Below are positions 31,489 through 40,467 of a stretch of DNA of 64,000 bases, piece by piece. Position 1 is the stretch's first letter, and every line of letters begins with the position of its first letter. A program made the translations under genes and the position numbers. The notes beneath the pieces were generated by a model. That model saw nothing but the letters and a program-made list of their open reading frames with translations. It searched no databases and was not told the DNA's origin. The DNA comes from an uncultured Anaerolineales bacterium (GTDB taxonomy: Bacteria; Chloroflexota; Anaerolineae; Anaerolineales; Villigracilaceae): positions 1-64,000 of the forward strand of contig CALFXA010000051.1 of assembly GCA_937928015.1 (NCBI GenBank). The letters run 5' to 3'.

Positions 31489-33924
31489 TTATAGCAAACT
31501 TATCGGGTCCACTTCAACCCGCCAGCCGCTGGGAATGCGCCCACGCAGGAAAGCGACGGGGTCGGGTCCGCGCACGATGAGTTGCCAGCGGTGGATGCCG
31601 TCCACCTTGGAGAAGAAGGCGGGCGCGGGACCGATCAGCCCCGTCTCGACCCGCCGCTCGGATCGAATCCACGCGGAGAGTTGATCGGCCAGTTTGCGCG
31701 CCTCCGCCTCCGCCCGGCCCTCATCCTGGTCCCGGATCTCGAGCCGCACCAGCCGCCCAAAGGGTGGATAGCCCAGCCGCTCGCGCTGAGTCAACTCTGT
31801 GCGATAGTTGCCTTCGAAGTCGTGCCGCGCCGCCGCTTGGATGACCGCGCTCTCGGGCTGGAAGGTTTGCAGCACCACCTGTCCGCCGCGCGAACTGCGG
31901 CCCGCACGCCCCGCCACCTGCGTCAGCACCTGGAAGACACGCTCGCTTGCGAACGGATCGGGCAGGTTGAGTCCCACATCGGCCAGAACGATGCCTACCA
32001 ACGTGACCAGCGGCAGGTCCAGACCCTTGGCCAGCATCTGTGTGCCCACCAAAATATCCGCCTGATGGTTGGCGAAGTGGGTCAGGATCATCTCGTGCGC
32101 GTCCTTCTGACGGGTGGTCTCCCAATCCCAGCGCAGCGTGCGCGCCTTGGGGAAGAGGGCCTGCATCTCGGCCTCGACCTTCTCGCTGCCCAGCCCATAC
32201 TCGCGGATTTGCGTTCCGCCGCATTGCGGACATTTGTGCGGCTTGCCGCGCTCGTAGTTGCAGCGATGACAACGCAAGGTCTCGCGCGCTTCGAGGTGCA
32301 AGGTTAACGGCGTGTCGCAATTCGGACATTTGAGTGCATACCCACAGTCGCGGCAGAAGACATACGTCGCTGTGCCGCGGCGGTTGAGGAACAGGATGGC
32401 CTGCTCGCCGTTGGAGAGAGTCTGGGCCAGCGCCTCCAGCAGCACGCGACTGAAGATGCCACGCTGACCCTGCTTGAGCTCCTCGCGCATGTCCACCACC
32501 TGCACAGGCGGAAGTCCCGCCGCGTTGAGGATGCGGTTGGGTAATTCCAGGCGAGTCAGCGCGCCATGCTCCGACTGATACCGCTGGATAATGGAAGGCG
32601 TGGCGCTGCCCAAGATGCAAACCGAACCCGTCAGGCGCGCGTAGGTCTGGGCCGCCTCCACCGCATGATAAAAGGGCGGATCGGCCTGATAGTATGAACC
32701 GTCGTGACACTCGTCCGCGACGATCAATCCCAGGTTCGGCAATGGCGCGAAGAGCGCCGAGCGCGCACCGATGACCAGCTTGAGCAGTCCCGCACGGGCG
32801 CGCCGCCAGGTATCGTAGCGTTCGCCATCCGACAACTTCGAATGGATCAGCCCCACCTGCCCGGGGAAGCGTGCCAGGAAGCGCCGCACGGCCTGCGGGG
32901 TCAGCGCGATCTCGGGCACGAGGATGATGGCCTGTTTGCCGCGCCGCACGGTCTCTTCCACCGCGCGCAGGTAGATCTCGGTCTTGCCCGAACCCGTCAC
33001 GCCTTGCAACAGAAAAGGCGGGATAACCTGCCCCGCCGCAAGTGACTCGAAGCCCGCTCGAATCGGCTCCCAGGCCTGGGCCTGGTCGGCGGTCAACTCG
33101 GGCTTGCGCTCCGCCTCGGCGATCTGAATCTTCTCCAGCGGGTCGCGCCATATCTCACTCTCGCGCAAGAGGATCAACTCGCGTTCGGCCAGTTCCTGCA
33201 GGTCCGCCAGGTTGCAACCGCTCTCGGCATACACCCACGCGACATTGACCGCGTCGGGGACGCGCATCAGGAAGCGCAGGGCCGCCTGACGGCGCTGAAG
33301 CGTGGCAGGTCGCTGACCAAGGCTGGGCATGGCCGCCTCGGCGACCTCGGGCGCAACGGCCAATTCCGCCACGCGGATGAACTTCGGGCGCACCGTCGGC
33401 GCGGGCAACACAGATTGACTCGTCAGCACGCCGCGTCGAACCAGCATCTGCGCGGTCTTGCGCCAATCCACCTGGGCGAAATGACGGTCGATCTGCCGTC
33501 CACGCAGGGGACCTTTTTCTTGCAGCAATTTGAGCAGACGGGAAGCCGTTTGGGATACGTCGGAGGGTTGGAGATTGGGGTCGCGCAGAGTGAACAACGT
33601 GTCGGCCTGCTGGCTGAGGCCAGGCGGCAACATCAGGTCGACGAAGGCAGCCAACGGCGCGAGGGTGGAATCCGCCAGGGCGCGGGCCAGGGCAATCTGC
33701 GCGGAAGTCAGCACAGGCAGCGGGTCGAGCGTCGAGAGGATCGGGCGCACCTCCGCCACGGACGGAGTCTCCACGAATTCGAGGATCACGCCTTGCACGG
33801 TCTGCCGCCCGAACGGCACCGTGACCAACTGTCCGAGCGTCACCTGCCCCGCCAATTCAGGCGGGATGGCGTAATCGAAACTCCCGCTCACGGCGGACAG
33901 GTTGACCGAAATGCGCGCAAACAT
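31489..33924 (-). CDS. priA: Primosomal protein N' (replication restart helicase)
   Basis: 811 aa from ATG 33924 (M-F-A-R-I-S-V). The N-terminal DNA-binding domain (1-100) opens with a 3'BD-like Y-x-I-P. Walker A G-V-T-G-S-G-K-T is near 294, the DExH box D-E-C-H-D near 392, then the four zinc Cys pairs between about 515 and 560 (C-R-D-C, C-P-N-C, C-H-R-C, C-P-Q-C), G-T-Q-M-L-A-K-G near 620 and Q-V-A-G-R-A-G-R near 667. Together these define PriA, which reloads the replicative helicase at stalled forks. D-E-C-H in place of D-E-E-H keeps both catalytic acids. Confidence 0.96.
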   Translation of the reverse strand: MFARISVNLSAVSGSFDYAIPPELAGQVTLGQLVTVPFGRQTVQGVILEFVETPSVAEVRPILSTLDPLPVLTSAQIALARALADSTLAPLAAFVDLMLPPGLSQQADTLFTLRDPNLQPSDVSQTASRLLKLLQEKGPLRGRQIDRHFAQVDWRKTAQMLVRRGVLTSQSVLPAPTVRPKFIRVAELAVAPEVAEAAMPSLGQRPATLQRRQAALRFLMRVPDAVNVAWVYAESGCNLADLQELAERELILLRESEIWRDPLEKIQIAEAERKPELTADQAQAWEPIRAGFESLAAGQVIPPFLLQGVTGSGKTEIYLRAVEETVRRGKQAIILVPEIALTPQAVRRFLARFPGQVGLIHSKLSDGERYDTWRRARAGLLKLVIGARSALFAPLPNLGLIVADECHDGSYYQADPPFYHAVEAAQTYARLTGSVCILGSATPSIIQRYQSEHGALTRLELPNRILNAAGLPPVQVVDMREELKQGQRGIFSRVLLEALAQTLSNGEQAILFLNRRGTATYVFCRDCGYALKCPNCDTPLTLHLEARETLRCHRCNYERGKPHKCPQCGGTQIREYGLGSEKVEAEMQALFPKARTLRWDWETTRQKDAHEMILTHFANHQADILVGTQMLAKGLDLPLVTLVGIVLADVGLNLPDPFASERVFQVLTQVAGRAGRSSRGGQVVLQTFQPESAVIQAAARHDFEGNYRTELTQRERLGYPPFGRLVRLEIRDQDEGRAEAEARKLADQLSAWIRSERRVETGLIGPAPAFFSKVDGIHRWQLIVRGPDPVAFLRGRIPSGWRVEVDPISLL

Positions 33925-33987
33925 AGCAGGATTATAACCTTCCCGCACACGGAATAATCCAGATCAAAGATGGCACGAGGGGGTCGT

Positions 33988-34016
33988 TTGCTTCCGTCTT
34001 CTGATTGATATATAAT
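33988..34016 (+). promoter_or_regulatory. Promoter for the lipoprotein gene at 34123
   Basis: TTGCTT (33988-33993), 17-base spacer, perfect TATAAT (34011-34016). It implies a 5' leader of about 100 bases, in which no riboswitch-like structure was recognised. Confidence 0.5.
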
Positions 34017-34122
34017 TTTCATAAGAGTGTAAGAGGGAATATCTCGCAAGAGATGCGGAACGTGGTTGTTTTCTTCACACCATCCAACACGCCGAAAAAT
34101 TTAATACATACATGGAGATTTC

Positions 34123-34875
34123 ATGCACAATCGAAAGTCCGTCCCCATCCATCTCCTTTCCTGGAGCGCGGTTCTCCTGCTAATGGCGTGCAGCCTGGCG
34201 GGGCAAATTCCCTTCCTCGCAACACCCACCCCGCTCCCCACGCCAACCCCCATCCCCACTGCGACGCCTGTACCACATCCACCTGAAATCACAAAACTCG
34301 ATCTGAAGGAAAAGATCGAGAATGGAGAACAGCTTTTCGACATCCTCATCTCCTTCCGCGACCTGGATGGGGATGCCGTTAAGATCCATTACGAGATTCT
34401 CAAAAGCACTGCTTCGGGTCTAAACGTGGAAGATGGTTACCTAAACAACACGAAACAATCACAAAAAGCTGGGACGACCGCCACGGGCAATTGGGGGTGT
34501 GGCAATGACACCTACGATGTCACCCTGGGAATCACAATCATCGACGCCAAGAGACTCGAAAGCGAACAAAAATCCATCACAATCCCCTGCGATGTATCCC
34601 GCGTGATTCCCACCTACTCGCAAGTGGTGGCCGCTTATCCACCAGGGACCGAAACATGCAATTCGGTGGTGGACATCACCGGTATGAATGGAGACAAATT
34701 GAACGTCACCATCCACACCCTGAGTATCTACAAAGGCCAGATCTCCATCCGTTGCCCGGGGACAAAGGTTACTCTGCTAGCGGATGTCACCCTGGACGGC
34801 GTCAATTATGAATCGGGAACATTGTTGACGGTGGATGAAAACAACGACTGGATTGTGGTTTCCAGTTGGGATTGA
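34123..34875 (+). CDS. Lipoprotein of unknown function
   Basis: 250 aa. The signal peptide ends in lipobox L-L-M-A-C near residue 23, then a Thr/Pro linker (P-T-P-L-P-T-P-T-P). Residues 50-150 look like a beta-sandwich with D-x-D-G-D near 83, a possible Ca2+ loop. Residues 175-245 resemble an SH3-like fold of the bacterial surface type. Two Cys (C-G-N-D and I-P-C) may form a disulphide. It is alone between priA and the MEMO gene. Function is unknown. Confidence 0.68.
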   Translation: MHNRKSVPIHLLSWSAVLLLMACSLAGQIPFLATPTPLPTPTPIPTATPVPHPPEITKLDLKEKIENGEQLFDILISFRDLDGDAVKIHYEILKSTASGLNVEDGYLNNTKQSQKAGTTATGNWGCGNDTYDVTLGITIIDAKRLESEQKSITIPCDVSRVIPTYSQVVAAYPPGTETCNSVVDITGMNGDKLNVTIHTLSIYKGQISIRCPGTKVTLLADVTLDGVNYESGTLLTVDENNDWIVVSSWD

Positions 34876-34950
34876 AATACCCAAAGATCCTTCTGAAAAT
34901 CGGGGTGCGGATTTCGGTGCATATTTTCGGACGGAGACATAGAGAAACAG

Positions 34951-34982
34951 AATGGGCTGGCAGCTATGATTACCAGCCCATT
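34951..34982. terminator. Weak hairpin between converging genes
   Basis: A perfect 10-bp stem AATGGGCTGG/CCAGCCCATT with a 12-base loop. There is no T run on either side, so it is only a possible terminator. Confidence 0.4.
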
Positions 34983-35021
34983 TATAACCATCTCAGTAAC
35001 GCAGCAAACGGCAAATCCGTC

Positions 35022-35867
35022 TTATACGGCGCTCTTCAAAATCGCCGCCGCGCCGTAGCCCACCACGGACGAGAGATCGCCCGTGACGTCGCCCGAGGTG
35101 GCATGATGCAGTATCTGGACCTTGTCCGCGCCGAGGCCGCGCGCCGCCCACAGGACCGAGGCCACCGCGCCCAGTCCGCAGGCAAAGCCCCTGCCCGCCT
35201 CCTCGGTCTCGAAGAGGCTCTCGGGAGTGAAAGCCTCGAACTGACGGAGCATCTCCGCATCGAAGCGCTCGGCCTGCTTCTGGGTATAGAAATGCGACAG
35301 GTCTGTGCTGGCCACCAACAGGAAGTTCCGTCCGCGCAACAGGTCGGCCAGGGCCCGACCCAATCCCTCGGCCAGGTGTGGATCGATGACCCGCACCATG
35401 ATAGGCAACAGATGAAATGGTCTCGACAATGCGCGTTGCAGGAAGGGCAACTCGATCTCCAACGAATGCTCACGGTCACGGGCGACACGCGTCAGTCCGA
35501 CGCCCAGGCTGTGATGCAGACGGTCGTCCAGATCGTCGAGCAGACCCTGCGCGACAGGGATTTCTCCCAACGGCGTGACGTAGGCGCCGTGCGAACTGGT
35601 CAGGAATGGGCTGGTGTGGAAGTTGTGATAGGGCGAGAGTACGGCGACCACGTCGGGGGTCCGCCCGCGCAGGGCGGCAAAGGCATAGCCCGCCACAGGT
35701 CCCGAGTAGATATGTCCCGCATGGGGAGCGATGACACCCAACACATCCCCGCTCCATTCGGGCAGTACAGCCTGAGCAAGGTACTCGTCCACGCTGCGGG
35801 CCAGGGCATCGGGGTCGGCGGGATACCAGGTCCCCGCCAGGGGAGAGGGACGCAAGTTGGTGGTCAT
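35022..35867 (-). CDS. MEMO1-family protein (AmmeMemoRadiSam protein B type)
   Basis: 281 aa from ATG 35867. Conserved blocks: A-G-x-W-Y-P near 12, A-P-H-A-G-H-I-Y-S-G near 48, S-P-Y-H-N near 80, R-E-H-S-L-E-I-E-L-P-F near 125, and S-T-D-L-S-H-F near 180. These supply the His and Asp/Cys metal ligands of the LigB-like fold. In bacteria the family often sits with AMMECR1 and a radical SAM gene; neither is visible here. The reaction is unknown. It converges with the lipoprotein gene at 34123. Confidence 0.88.
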   Translation of the reverse strand: MTTNLRPSPLAGTWYPADPDALARSVDEYLAQAVLPEWSGDVLGVIAPHAGHIYSGPVAGYAFAALRGRTPDVVAVLSPYHNFHTSPFLTSSHGAYVTPLGEIPVAQGLLDDLDDRLHHSLGVGLTRVARDREHSLEIELPFLQRALSRPFHLLPIMVRVIDPHLAEGLGRALADLLRGRNFLLVASTDLSHFYTQKQAERFDAEMLRQFEAFTPESLFETEEAGRGFACGLGAVASVLWAARGLGADKVQILHHATSGDVTGDLSSVVGYGAAAILKSAV

Positions 35868-35933
35868 CAAAATGATTGTAGCACAGATGAATTCCTCCCT
35901 CACCCTGCCCCTATCGCAATGGGAGAGGAAAGT

Positions 35934-35966
35934 AAAAAAAGAGGCGGATGGAAATCCATCCGCCTC
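35934..35966 (-). terminator. Terminator of the lipoprotein gene at 35982
   Basis: Stem GAGGCGGATGGA (35941-35952) with its complement, loop AA, seven T on the - strand. Confidence 0.92.
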
Positions 35967-35981
35967 GTGGGTCGATTCCGC

Positions 35982-36647
35982 TTACGGGACGCGATAACTG
36001 CCAATGACGTCGTTGAGCGTAGACTTGTACTGGTCCTCGGCGCTGTTCACCCATTCGACGGTGAAGAGCAGGAAGGTGTCGGTGCCGCGAGTCTCAAGGA
36101 ACGAGATACCCGAGTAACCGCCCGCCTTCGAAGTCCAGGTCAGGCGTTCGCTGCCATCCTGCATGATGCGGTCATCGCTGACACGGATGTCGCCTTCCTT
36201 GCCCGTCTTGCTATAGAAGGTATTGATCAAATAGAGGGCGAACTTGCCCTTATCACTGCCCGAGAAAGGCTTCCCATCATCGTACACAATGTTCTCCACC
36301 AGGGCCATCTGGTCGGGTGAGGAGAAGGTATCGATATAATAATAGTTATTCTCGGAGTCCACCGTCTGGCTGTAGGTCCAGTCACTGGGGACATCGATGG
36401 CAAAATATTTCTTCTGATCCGTGAAGGTGGTCAAGCCGCCCGTGCTCTGCTGTTCAGGAGTCGGCTGGACATCCTGCTGGGGCACAGGGGTAGGCTGTTG
36501 GGGGACGGGGGTGGGCTGGCTCTGCTGCTGTTGTTGTTGCTGCTGGACGGGCGCAGGCGTAGGCGTCCCGCCACCATAGCAGGCCAGGCTGACGAACACG
36601 AACACGAACATCAATGCAAACAAACGATACGAACCTTGCTTCTTCAT
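35982..36647 (-). CDS. Lipoprotein with poly-Gln linker
   Basis: 221 aa. Lipobox S-L-A-C near residue 23. The linker (about 28-70) has a run of eight Gln followed by P-T-P-V-P-Q-Q repeats. The mature domain (75-221) shows Y-F-A-I-D-V-P-S-D-W, the motif of PsbP/MOG1-like beta-alpha-beta domains in extracytoplasmic lipoproteins. AAGGAG lies seven bases before ATG. It has a strong terminator downstream. Its role is unknown; it may bind a partner in the envelope. Confidence 0.72.
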   Translation of the reverse strand: MKKQGSYRLFALMFVFVFVSLACYGGGTPTPAPVQQQQQQQQSQPTPVPQQPTPVPQQDVQPTPEQQSTGGLTTFTDQKKYFAIDVPSDWTYSQTVDSENNYYYIDTFSSPDQMALVENIVYDDGKPFSGSDKGKFALYLINTFYSKTGKEGDIRVSDDRIMQDGSERLTWTSKAGGYSGISFLETRGTDTFLLFTVEWVNSAEDQYKSTLNDVIGSYRVP

Positions 36648-36769
36648 TCATTCTCCTTCTTTGGCTATAAAAAAGTTTCAGGCATTATATAAAGCACTTG
36701 CCCATTTGACAACCATACTTTTGGTCTATTTTTTTTGGAATACTGTCTCAAACCGAGACTGAGACGCCG

Positions 36770-37261
36770 TTATTCCTGCCCCAAAACCACGCGGGTGGCG
36801 CGGAAAGCCAACGGTGGCAACGCATCGCGGGGAAACCAATCGACGGCATCGGCATCGTCGGCGGCGACCAGGCTCCCGTCCACGATTTCGGCGGCATAGA
36901 CGAGGATGAAGTCCGCGCCACGTGGATGCTCACGTCCAGGCACGACATCCACGATCCCTGTCACACGGACCCTCAGGCCTGTCTCCTCCAAACATTCGCG
37001 GGCAGCCGCCTCGGCAGGATCCTCGCCCGCATCCACAAAACCCGCAGGCAGGGTCCACAAGCCGCGATAGGGCTCATTGGCACGCCGCACCAAAAGCACA
37101 CGGCCGTCCCGTTCGACCAGGACAGCCGCGGCCACCTTCGGGTCTGCAAAATGGATCCACTTGCACTGCGGGCAGACCGCGCGGACTTTGCCAAAGCGTT
37201 CGGCGTGATCCACGGGCGCGCCACAGCGCGGACAAAACCTTATTTCACTTTCTTGCGCCAT
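36770..37261 (-). CDS. Nudix hydrolase with zinc ribbon
   Basis: 163 aa. An N-terminal zinc ribbon (C-P-R-C near 9 and C-P-Q-C near 30) is followed by a Nudix domain with the box G-x5-E-x7-R-E-x-x-E-E-T-G near residues 75-97. The arrangement resembles NudC-type pyrophosphatases but is much shorter. Substrate may be NADH, a sugar nucleotide or an oxidised nucleotide. Its first 22 bases overlap the end of the anti-sigma gene, so it is probably translated with the sigma operon. Confidence 0.88.
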   Translation of the reverse strand: MAQESEIRFCPRCGAPVDHAERFGKVRAVCPQCKWIHFADPKVAAAVLVERDGRVLLVRRANEPYRGLWTLPAGFVDAGEDPAEAAARECLEETGLRVRVTGIVDVVPGREHPRGADFILVYAAEIVDGSLVAADDADAVDWFPRDALPPLAFRATRVVLGQE

Positions 37262-38010
37262 GACTGGTTGGCAAGCTCGGCCAGGATGTAAGCCAGGCCA
37301 CCCGTGGCGAGCGCCACCACGAGCAGGGCGATCTGCCAGCCAGGCGGCACAGGCGTGCCGACAGGCTCAGGGGCTGGCGGCTCACCCGGTTCGACGGTGC
37401 GCGCCTCCCCAGTAGACATGGCCTTCATGGCCGAATCGGGCACGGGAGCGGCCTCGGTGGGCGAGACCATGGACTGATCATTATAAAAGGCAGGGGTTTC
37501 CGTAGGGGCAACAGACAGGAGCAGGTTGGGCGGCTCGGTGGCGGCAGGAGCCTCGGTGGCAGCCGCCGCAAAGGCGGGCGCTTCAGTAGCGGGAGCCTCC
37601 GTCGCAGCGGGCATGGACTCCATCATCGGCGCCTCATCTCCACCGCCCCCTCCGCCACCCACGCCATACGCCATCTGCCGTTCGGCAAAGGAAGGCGCGA
37701 GGGCGTTGGCGGCCATCGAGAGGAACAGTAAGAAGGTGGCCAGGGAGGTGGCCCAACGCAAGGCAGGGACAGCGCGCGGCAGGGGGGCCTTGACGCCTGC
37801 CATCCTGGGCGTGAGGGTGAAGTTATGAGGAGCACGGCGCTGGGGCAGTTTACGGAGTAAAGTGCGGGACTGGGACAGATCGTCCATGACGGCGCGCAGA
37901 TCGGGGTCCGCTTTGAGGCGGGACTCGAGACGCGCAGAATCGGCCTGGGACAGTTGTCCATCCAAATAGGCCGAAAGTAGTTCAACGTCGCGGAAGGTAG
38001 GAGTTTTCAT
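37240..38010 (-). CDS. Anti-sigma factor, single-pass membrane protein
   Basis: 256 aa from ATG 38010 with GAAGGAG upstream. Residues 1-75 form a short zinc-less anti-sigma domain (L-S-A-Y-L-D-G-Q-L, then L-E-x-R-L). A transmembrane helix lies near 100-120. The next 100 residues are Gly, Ala, Glu and Pro-rich with G-G-G-G-G-G-G and P-A-A-T-E-A-P repeats, probably outside the membrane, and a last hydrophobic segment (about 220-245) precedes basic residues. It overlaps the sigma gene by four bases (ATGA), so it should bind and restrain that sigma factor. Confidence 0.8.
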   Translation of the reverse strand: MKTPTFRDVELLSAYLDGQLSQADSARLESRLKADPDLRAVMDDLSQSRTLLRKLPQRRAPHNFTLTPRMAGVKAPLPRAVPALRWATSLATFLLFLSMAANALAPSFAERQMAYGVGGGGGGGDEAPMMESMPAATEAPATEAPAFAAAATEAPAATEPPNLLLSVAPTETPAFYNDQSMVSPTEAAPVPDSAMKAMSTGEARTVEPGEPPAPEPVGTPVPPGWQIALLVVALATGGLAYILAELANQSWRKKVK

Positions 38011-38612
38011 GCGTTTTCTCCTTCCAGACGATAAGACGCGGGCAAAAGTTCCGCAAAGCCTTGCAGGCACTCCCGCAGACGCAGACGGGCGCGGGCCAGG
38101 CGGCTCTTGATGGTGCCGAGCGGAACGCGGACGGAGGCGGCCACCTCGGTATAGTCCATGCCCTGGATATCGGCCAGCACCACCACGGCGCGAAACTCGA
38201 CGGGCAGGGCCTCCAGACAATGCTGAATGGCGTGCTCCACCTCGTCGGCCTCGGCGACCTGCTCGGGCGTGAAGTTGGGGTCGGCCAGCCAGCGCGGGGA
38301 ATCCATCTCGTCGCCGTCATCCATCTCGGGTTCGAGCGGCGTGGTGGGACGGCGCTTCTTGCGGCGCAACTCGTCATAGCAGGCGTTGGTGACGGTGCGC
38401 ATCAACCAGGCCTTGAAGGAGCCGCCGCGAAAAGAGGTGATACTGCGGAAAGCGGAGATGAAGGCTTCCTGGGCAGCGTCGGCGGCCTGGTCCTCATCGC
38501 CAAGGATGCGCAGGGCGGTATTGAAAACCGTGTCCTGGTAGTGCAATACCAAGGTGTTGAAGGCGTCGAGGCTGCCGCGTTGGGCGTCGTGGATCAGGGC
38601 AGGTTCGTCCAT
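38007..38612 (-). CDS. ECF-type sigma-70 factor
   Basis: 201 aa. Region 2 (about 20-90: Y-Q-D-T-V-F-N-T-A-L-R-I-L, then D-A-A-Q-E-A-F-I-S-A-F and W-L-M-R-T-V-T-N) and region 4 (about 130-185: A-V-V-V-L-A-D-I-Q-G-M-D-Y-T-E-V-A, then P-L-G-T-I-K-S-R-L-A-R-A-R) are intact and joined by an acidic linker. It lacks regions 1 and 3, as ECF factors do. First gene of the sigma, anti-sigma, Nudix operon. The promoter set it controls is unknown. Confidence 0.93.
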   Translation of the reverse strand: MDEPALIHDAQRGSLDAFNTLVLHYQDTVFNTALRILGDEDQAADAAQEAFISAFRSITSFRGGSFKAWLMRTVTNACYDELRRKKRRPTTPLEPEMDDGDEMDSPRWLADPNFTPEQVAEADEVEHAIQHCLEALPVEFRAVVVLADIQGMDYTEVAASVRVPLGTIKSRLARARLRLRECLQGFAELLPASYRLEGENA

Positions 38613-38855
38613 AAGGGTATTTTATCATTGGGGAGGGGGAATTTGGGGAGGGTAGAAGTTGGAAGGTGGGGCCTTTGACAGAAAGTCGCTTTTCCTGTAT
38701 GCTTGCGCCATCAACTATAGATAACCTCATGTCCACTAAAGTACCAGATACAGCATTTAAAGGTTGACCGCATCAAGAAAACAGAGGACACAAAGAACGT
38801 TTGGTGGGTCAGGTCGTCGTTTCCAGAAGTCTTCAAGCTAGGATAAGCAATCAAT
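38613..38855. other. Intergenic region, no feature seen
   Basis: Leader side of both the sigma operon (- strand) and the orphan gene at 38856. Composition changes from GC-rich to AT-rich near 38700. No palindrome or clear promoter was recognised. Confidence 0.4.
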
Positions 38856-39404
38856 ATGAATATTGCCGAGTCAAATCTCAAAGAACTATATGGGGTCATC
38901 TGCTGGAATTGCAAATGGGACTATAACCTGAATTTATCCATAAATTTTGGGCAGCCATCACTATCAATTGTTGAACCTAGAGGAGTCAAAACAGATAACG
39001 AAAAAATTCGGAAATTTCGCCAATACAGGCATGTAACATTGCGAGGAGAATGGTTTTTGTGGATATTGGGAGCATATTGGAAACTATCCATCAAGGATTT
39101 TGGTGAAGTAACAAGTGCGAGTCAATATAAGAAGATGGCGATGGCCTTAGCCCGTCTGGATGGGCAAAAAATAATCGACGCAAGTGTAAATCCATTAACA
39201 TCAGCAACACAGTTAATATTTGACCTTGGAGCCCAAATCTCCATTCGACGCACTAGAATTTCCAGTCGTGAAGATATTTGGTCCTTATACAAGCCAAATG
39301 AATATGTATTTTCCGTACGGGCCGATGGGAAATATAAAGATGTCCCTGGGAAGCATGCTGATAATGAAAAGGATTGGGCCCCTATTTCCCAACCATATAA
39401 GTGA
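38856..39404 (+). CDS. Orphan soluble protein, AT-rich
   Basis: 182 aa, no family recognised. It has a C-W-N-C pair near residue 16, several basic and aromatic patches and no membrane segment. Its AT-rich codon use contrasts with the genes on both sides, so it may be a recent arrival. No attC or insertion-sequence ends flank it. ATG 38856 lacks a good Shine-Dalgarno sequence. Function unknown. Confidence 0.5.
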   Translation: MNIAESNLKELYGVICWNCKWDYNLNLSINFGQPSLSIVEPRGVKTDNEKIRKFRQYRHVTLRGEWFLWILGAYWKLSIKDFGEVTSASQYKKMAMALARLDGQKIIDASVNPLTSATQLIFDLGAQISIRRTRISSREDIWSLYKPNEYVFSVRADGKYKDVPGKHADNEKDWAPISQPYK

Positions 39405-39423
39405 ACGCGAATAGGGAATAATC

Positions 39424-40008
39424 ATGGGATACACCGTTACCTGCCCGCAATGCCAGGAAATCAACTCGGGAAGCCAATTGTATTGCACGAAGTGCCAGGC
39501 CAGTCTGGTTGGGGTTCCGCGCGAACAAACGTCCGTCGCTGAAGAGGTGGCTGCCCCTGCCCCATCCTTGCCCAAGGCTCAAGGCTTGAGCGATACCGCG
39601 CGGCTCCTGCTGATTGGCGCAGGAGTCGGCGTGATCGCGTTTGGCGCGGCTTTTTCTATTTCCTTTGGAAATGTCTTTTGTTGCGGCGGTTTCCTTGTCT
39701 CCGTCATCGCAGGCAGCGCGGCAGGATTCTTGACCGCGCGTTACACCAACGTCGCCACCCGCGAGAACGCCATCCGCGTTGGCTCGATGGCGGGCGGGAT
39801 CGCAGGTATCTTCATCCTGCTTGGGCAGGTCGCTGGCGGCATCCTACCCGCGCTGATGATCAGCCTTCTCCCCGCCAGCGGAGCCAACTCCGCACAACTC
39901 GCCAATCACATGTTCAATGCCGTTTTTAATTCCAGCCTGTGTTTTGGGTTGATTAACCTGCTCGTGTCCGCTGCGGCGGGATCCGCCGTGGCAAGCAAGA
40001 GCATGTGA
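39424..40008 (+). CDS. Zinc-ribbon membrane protein
   Basis: 194 aa. An N-terminal zinc ribbon (C-P-Q-C near 8, C-T-K-C near 22) and an Ala/Pro linker precede four Gly/Ala-rich helices (about 60-85, 90-108, 118-145 and 165-190). Such ribbon-plus-helix proteins are common in Chloroflexota and of unknown role. It ends about 100 bases before a small stress-type membrane protein gene. Confidence 0.7.
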   Translation: MGYTVTCPQCQEINSGSQLYCTKCQASLVGVPREQTSVAEEVAAPAPSLPKAQGLSDTARLLLIGAGVGVIAFGAAFSISFGNVFCCGGFLVSVIAGSAAGFLTARYTNVATRENAIRVGSMAGGIAGIFILLGQVAGGILPALMISLLPASGANSAQLANHMFNAVFNSSLCFGLINLLVSAAAGSAVASKSM

Positions 40009-40114
40009 CCATCGATAGTACTTCAAGGGGTTCGCGGGGAGGCTCGCTTTGTGTTATAAGAATCAGAGTCATCCACTAAGATGACGATAAAACATTCAAC
40101 CAGAGGAGTTCCCT

Positions 40115-40357
40115 ATGAATTTCATTGTTTGGATCATCGCAGGTATCGTAGCGGGCTGGCTGGCTGGCCTGGTGGTGCGCGGACGCGGCTTCGGCCTGAT
40201 CGGCGACCTGGTCATCGGTCTGCTGGGCGGCCTGATCGGCGGCTGGATCGCGGGATTGGTCGGCTTGCAAGCCACTAGCTTCCTCGGCCAGATCCTCGTG
40301 GCGGCCCTGGGAGGCGTGGTCCTCGTCGCCATCGTCCGCTTCCTGAAACGAGCCTAG
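40115..40357 (+). CDS. GlsB/YeaQ/YmgE family membrane protein
   Basis: 80 aa, three Gly-rich helices. I-A-G-I-V-A-G-W-L-A-G near residue 8 and G-L-L-G-G-L-I-G-G-W near 36 are typical of the transglycosylase-associated (GlsB/YeaQ) family of general-stress membrane proteins. AGAGGAG lies about eight bases before ATG. A strong terminator follows at once. Confidence 0.88.
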   Translation: MNFIVWIIAGIVAGWLAGLVVRGRGFGLIGDLVIGLLGGLIGGWIAGLVGLQATSFLGQILVAALGGVVLVAIVRFLKRA

Positions 40358-40360
40358 TGT

Positions 40361-40399
40361 GAAAAAAGGAATGGATGCAACTGCATCCATTCCTTTTTG
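40361..40399 (+). terminator. Intrinsic terminator
   Basis: A 17-bp perfect stem AAAAAGGAATGGATGCA (40363-40379) with its complement 40382-40398 and a 2-base gap, then T run. Confidence 0.92.
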
Positions 40400-40432
40400 T
40401 AAGGTGATTTCCGCTGAATTCTCCCCCATGAA

Positions 40433-40461
40433 TTTACAAAGAAAAATAAAGTCACTATAAT
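40433..40461 (+). promoter_or_regulatory. Strong sigma-70 promoter, leaderless start
   Basis: TTTACA (40433-40438), 17-base spacer, TATAAT (40456-40461). The expected first transcribed base is about 40468, which is the A of the ATG of the next gene, so the mRNA is probably leaderless. Confidence 0.72.
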
Positions 40462-40467
40462 ACACTC

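Noticed and set aside
32000..33500. D-E-C-H in PriA as a damaged active site
   Set aside because: DECH is a known DExH variant and both catalytic acids are kept.
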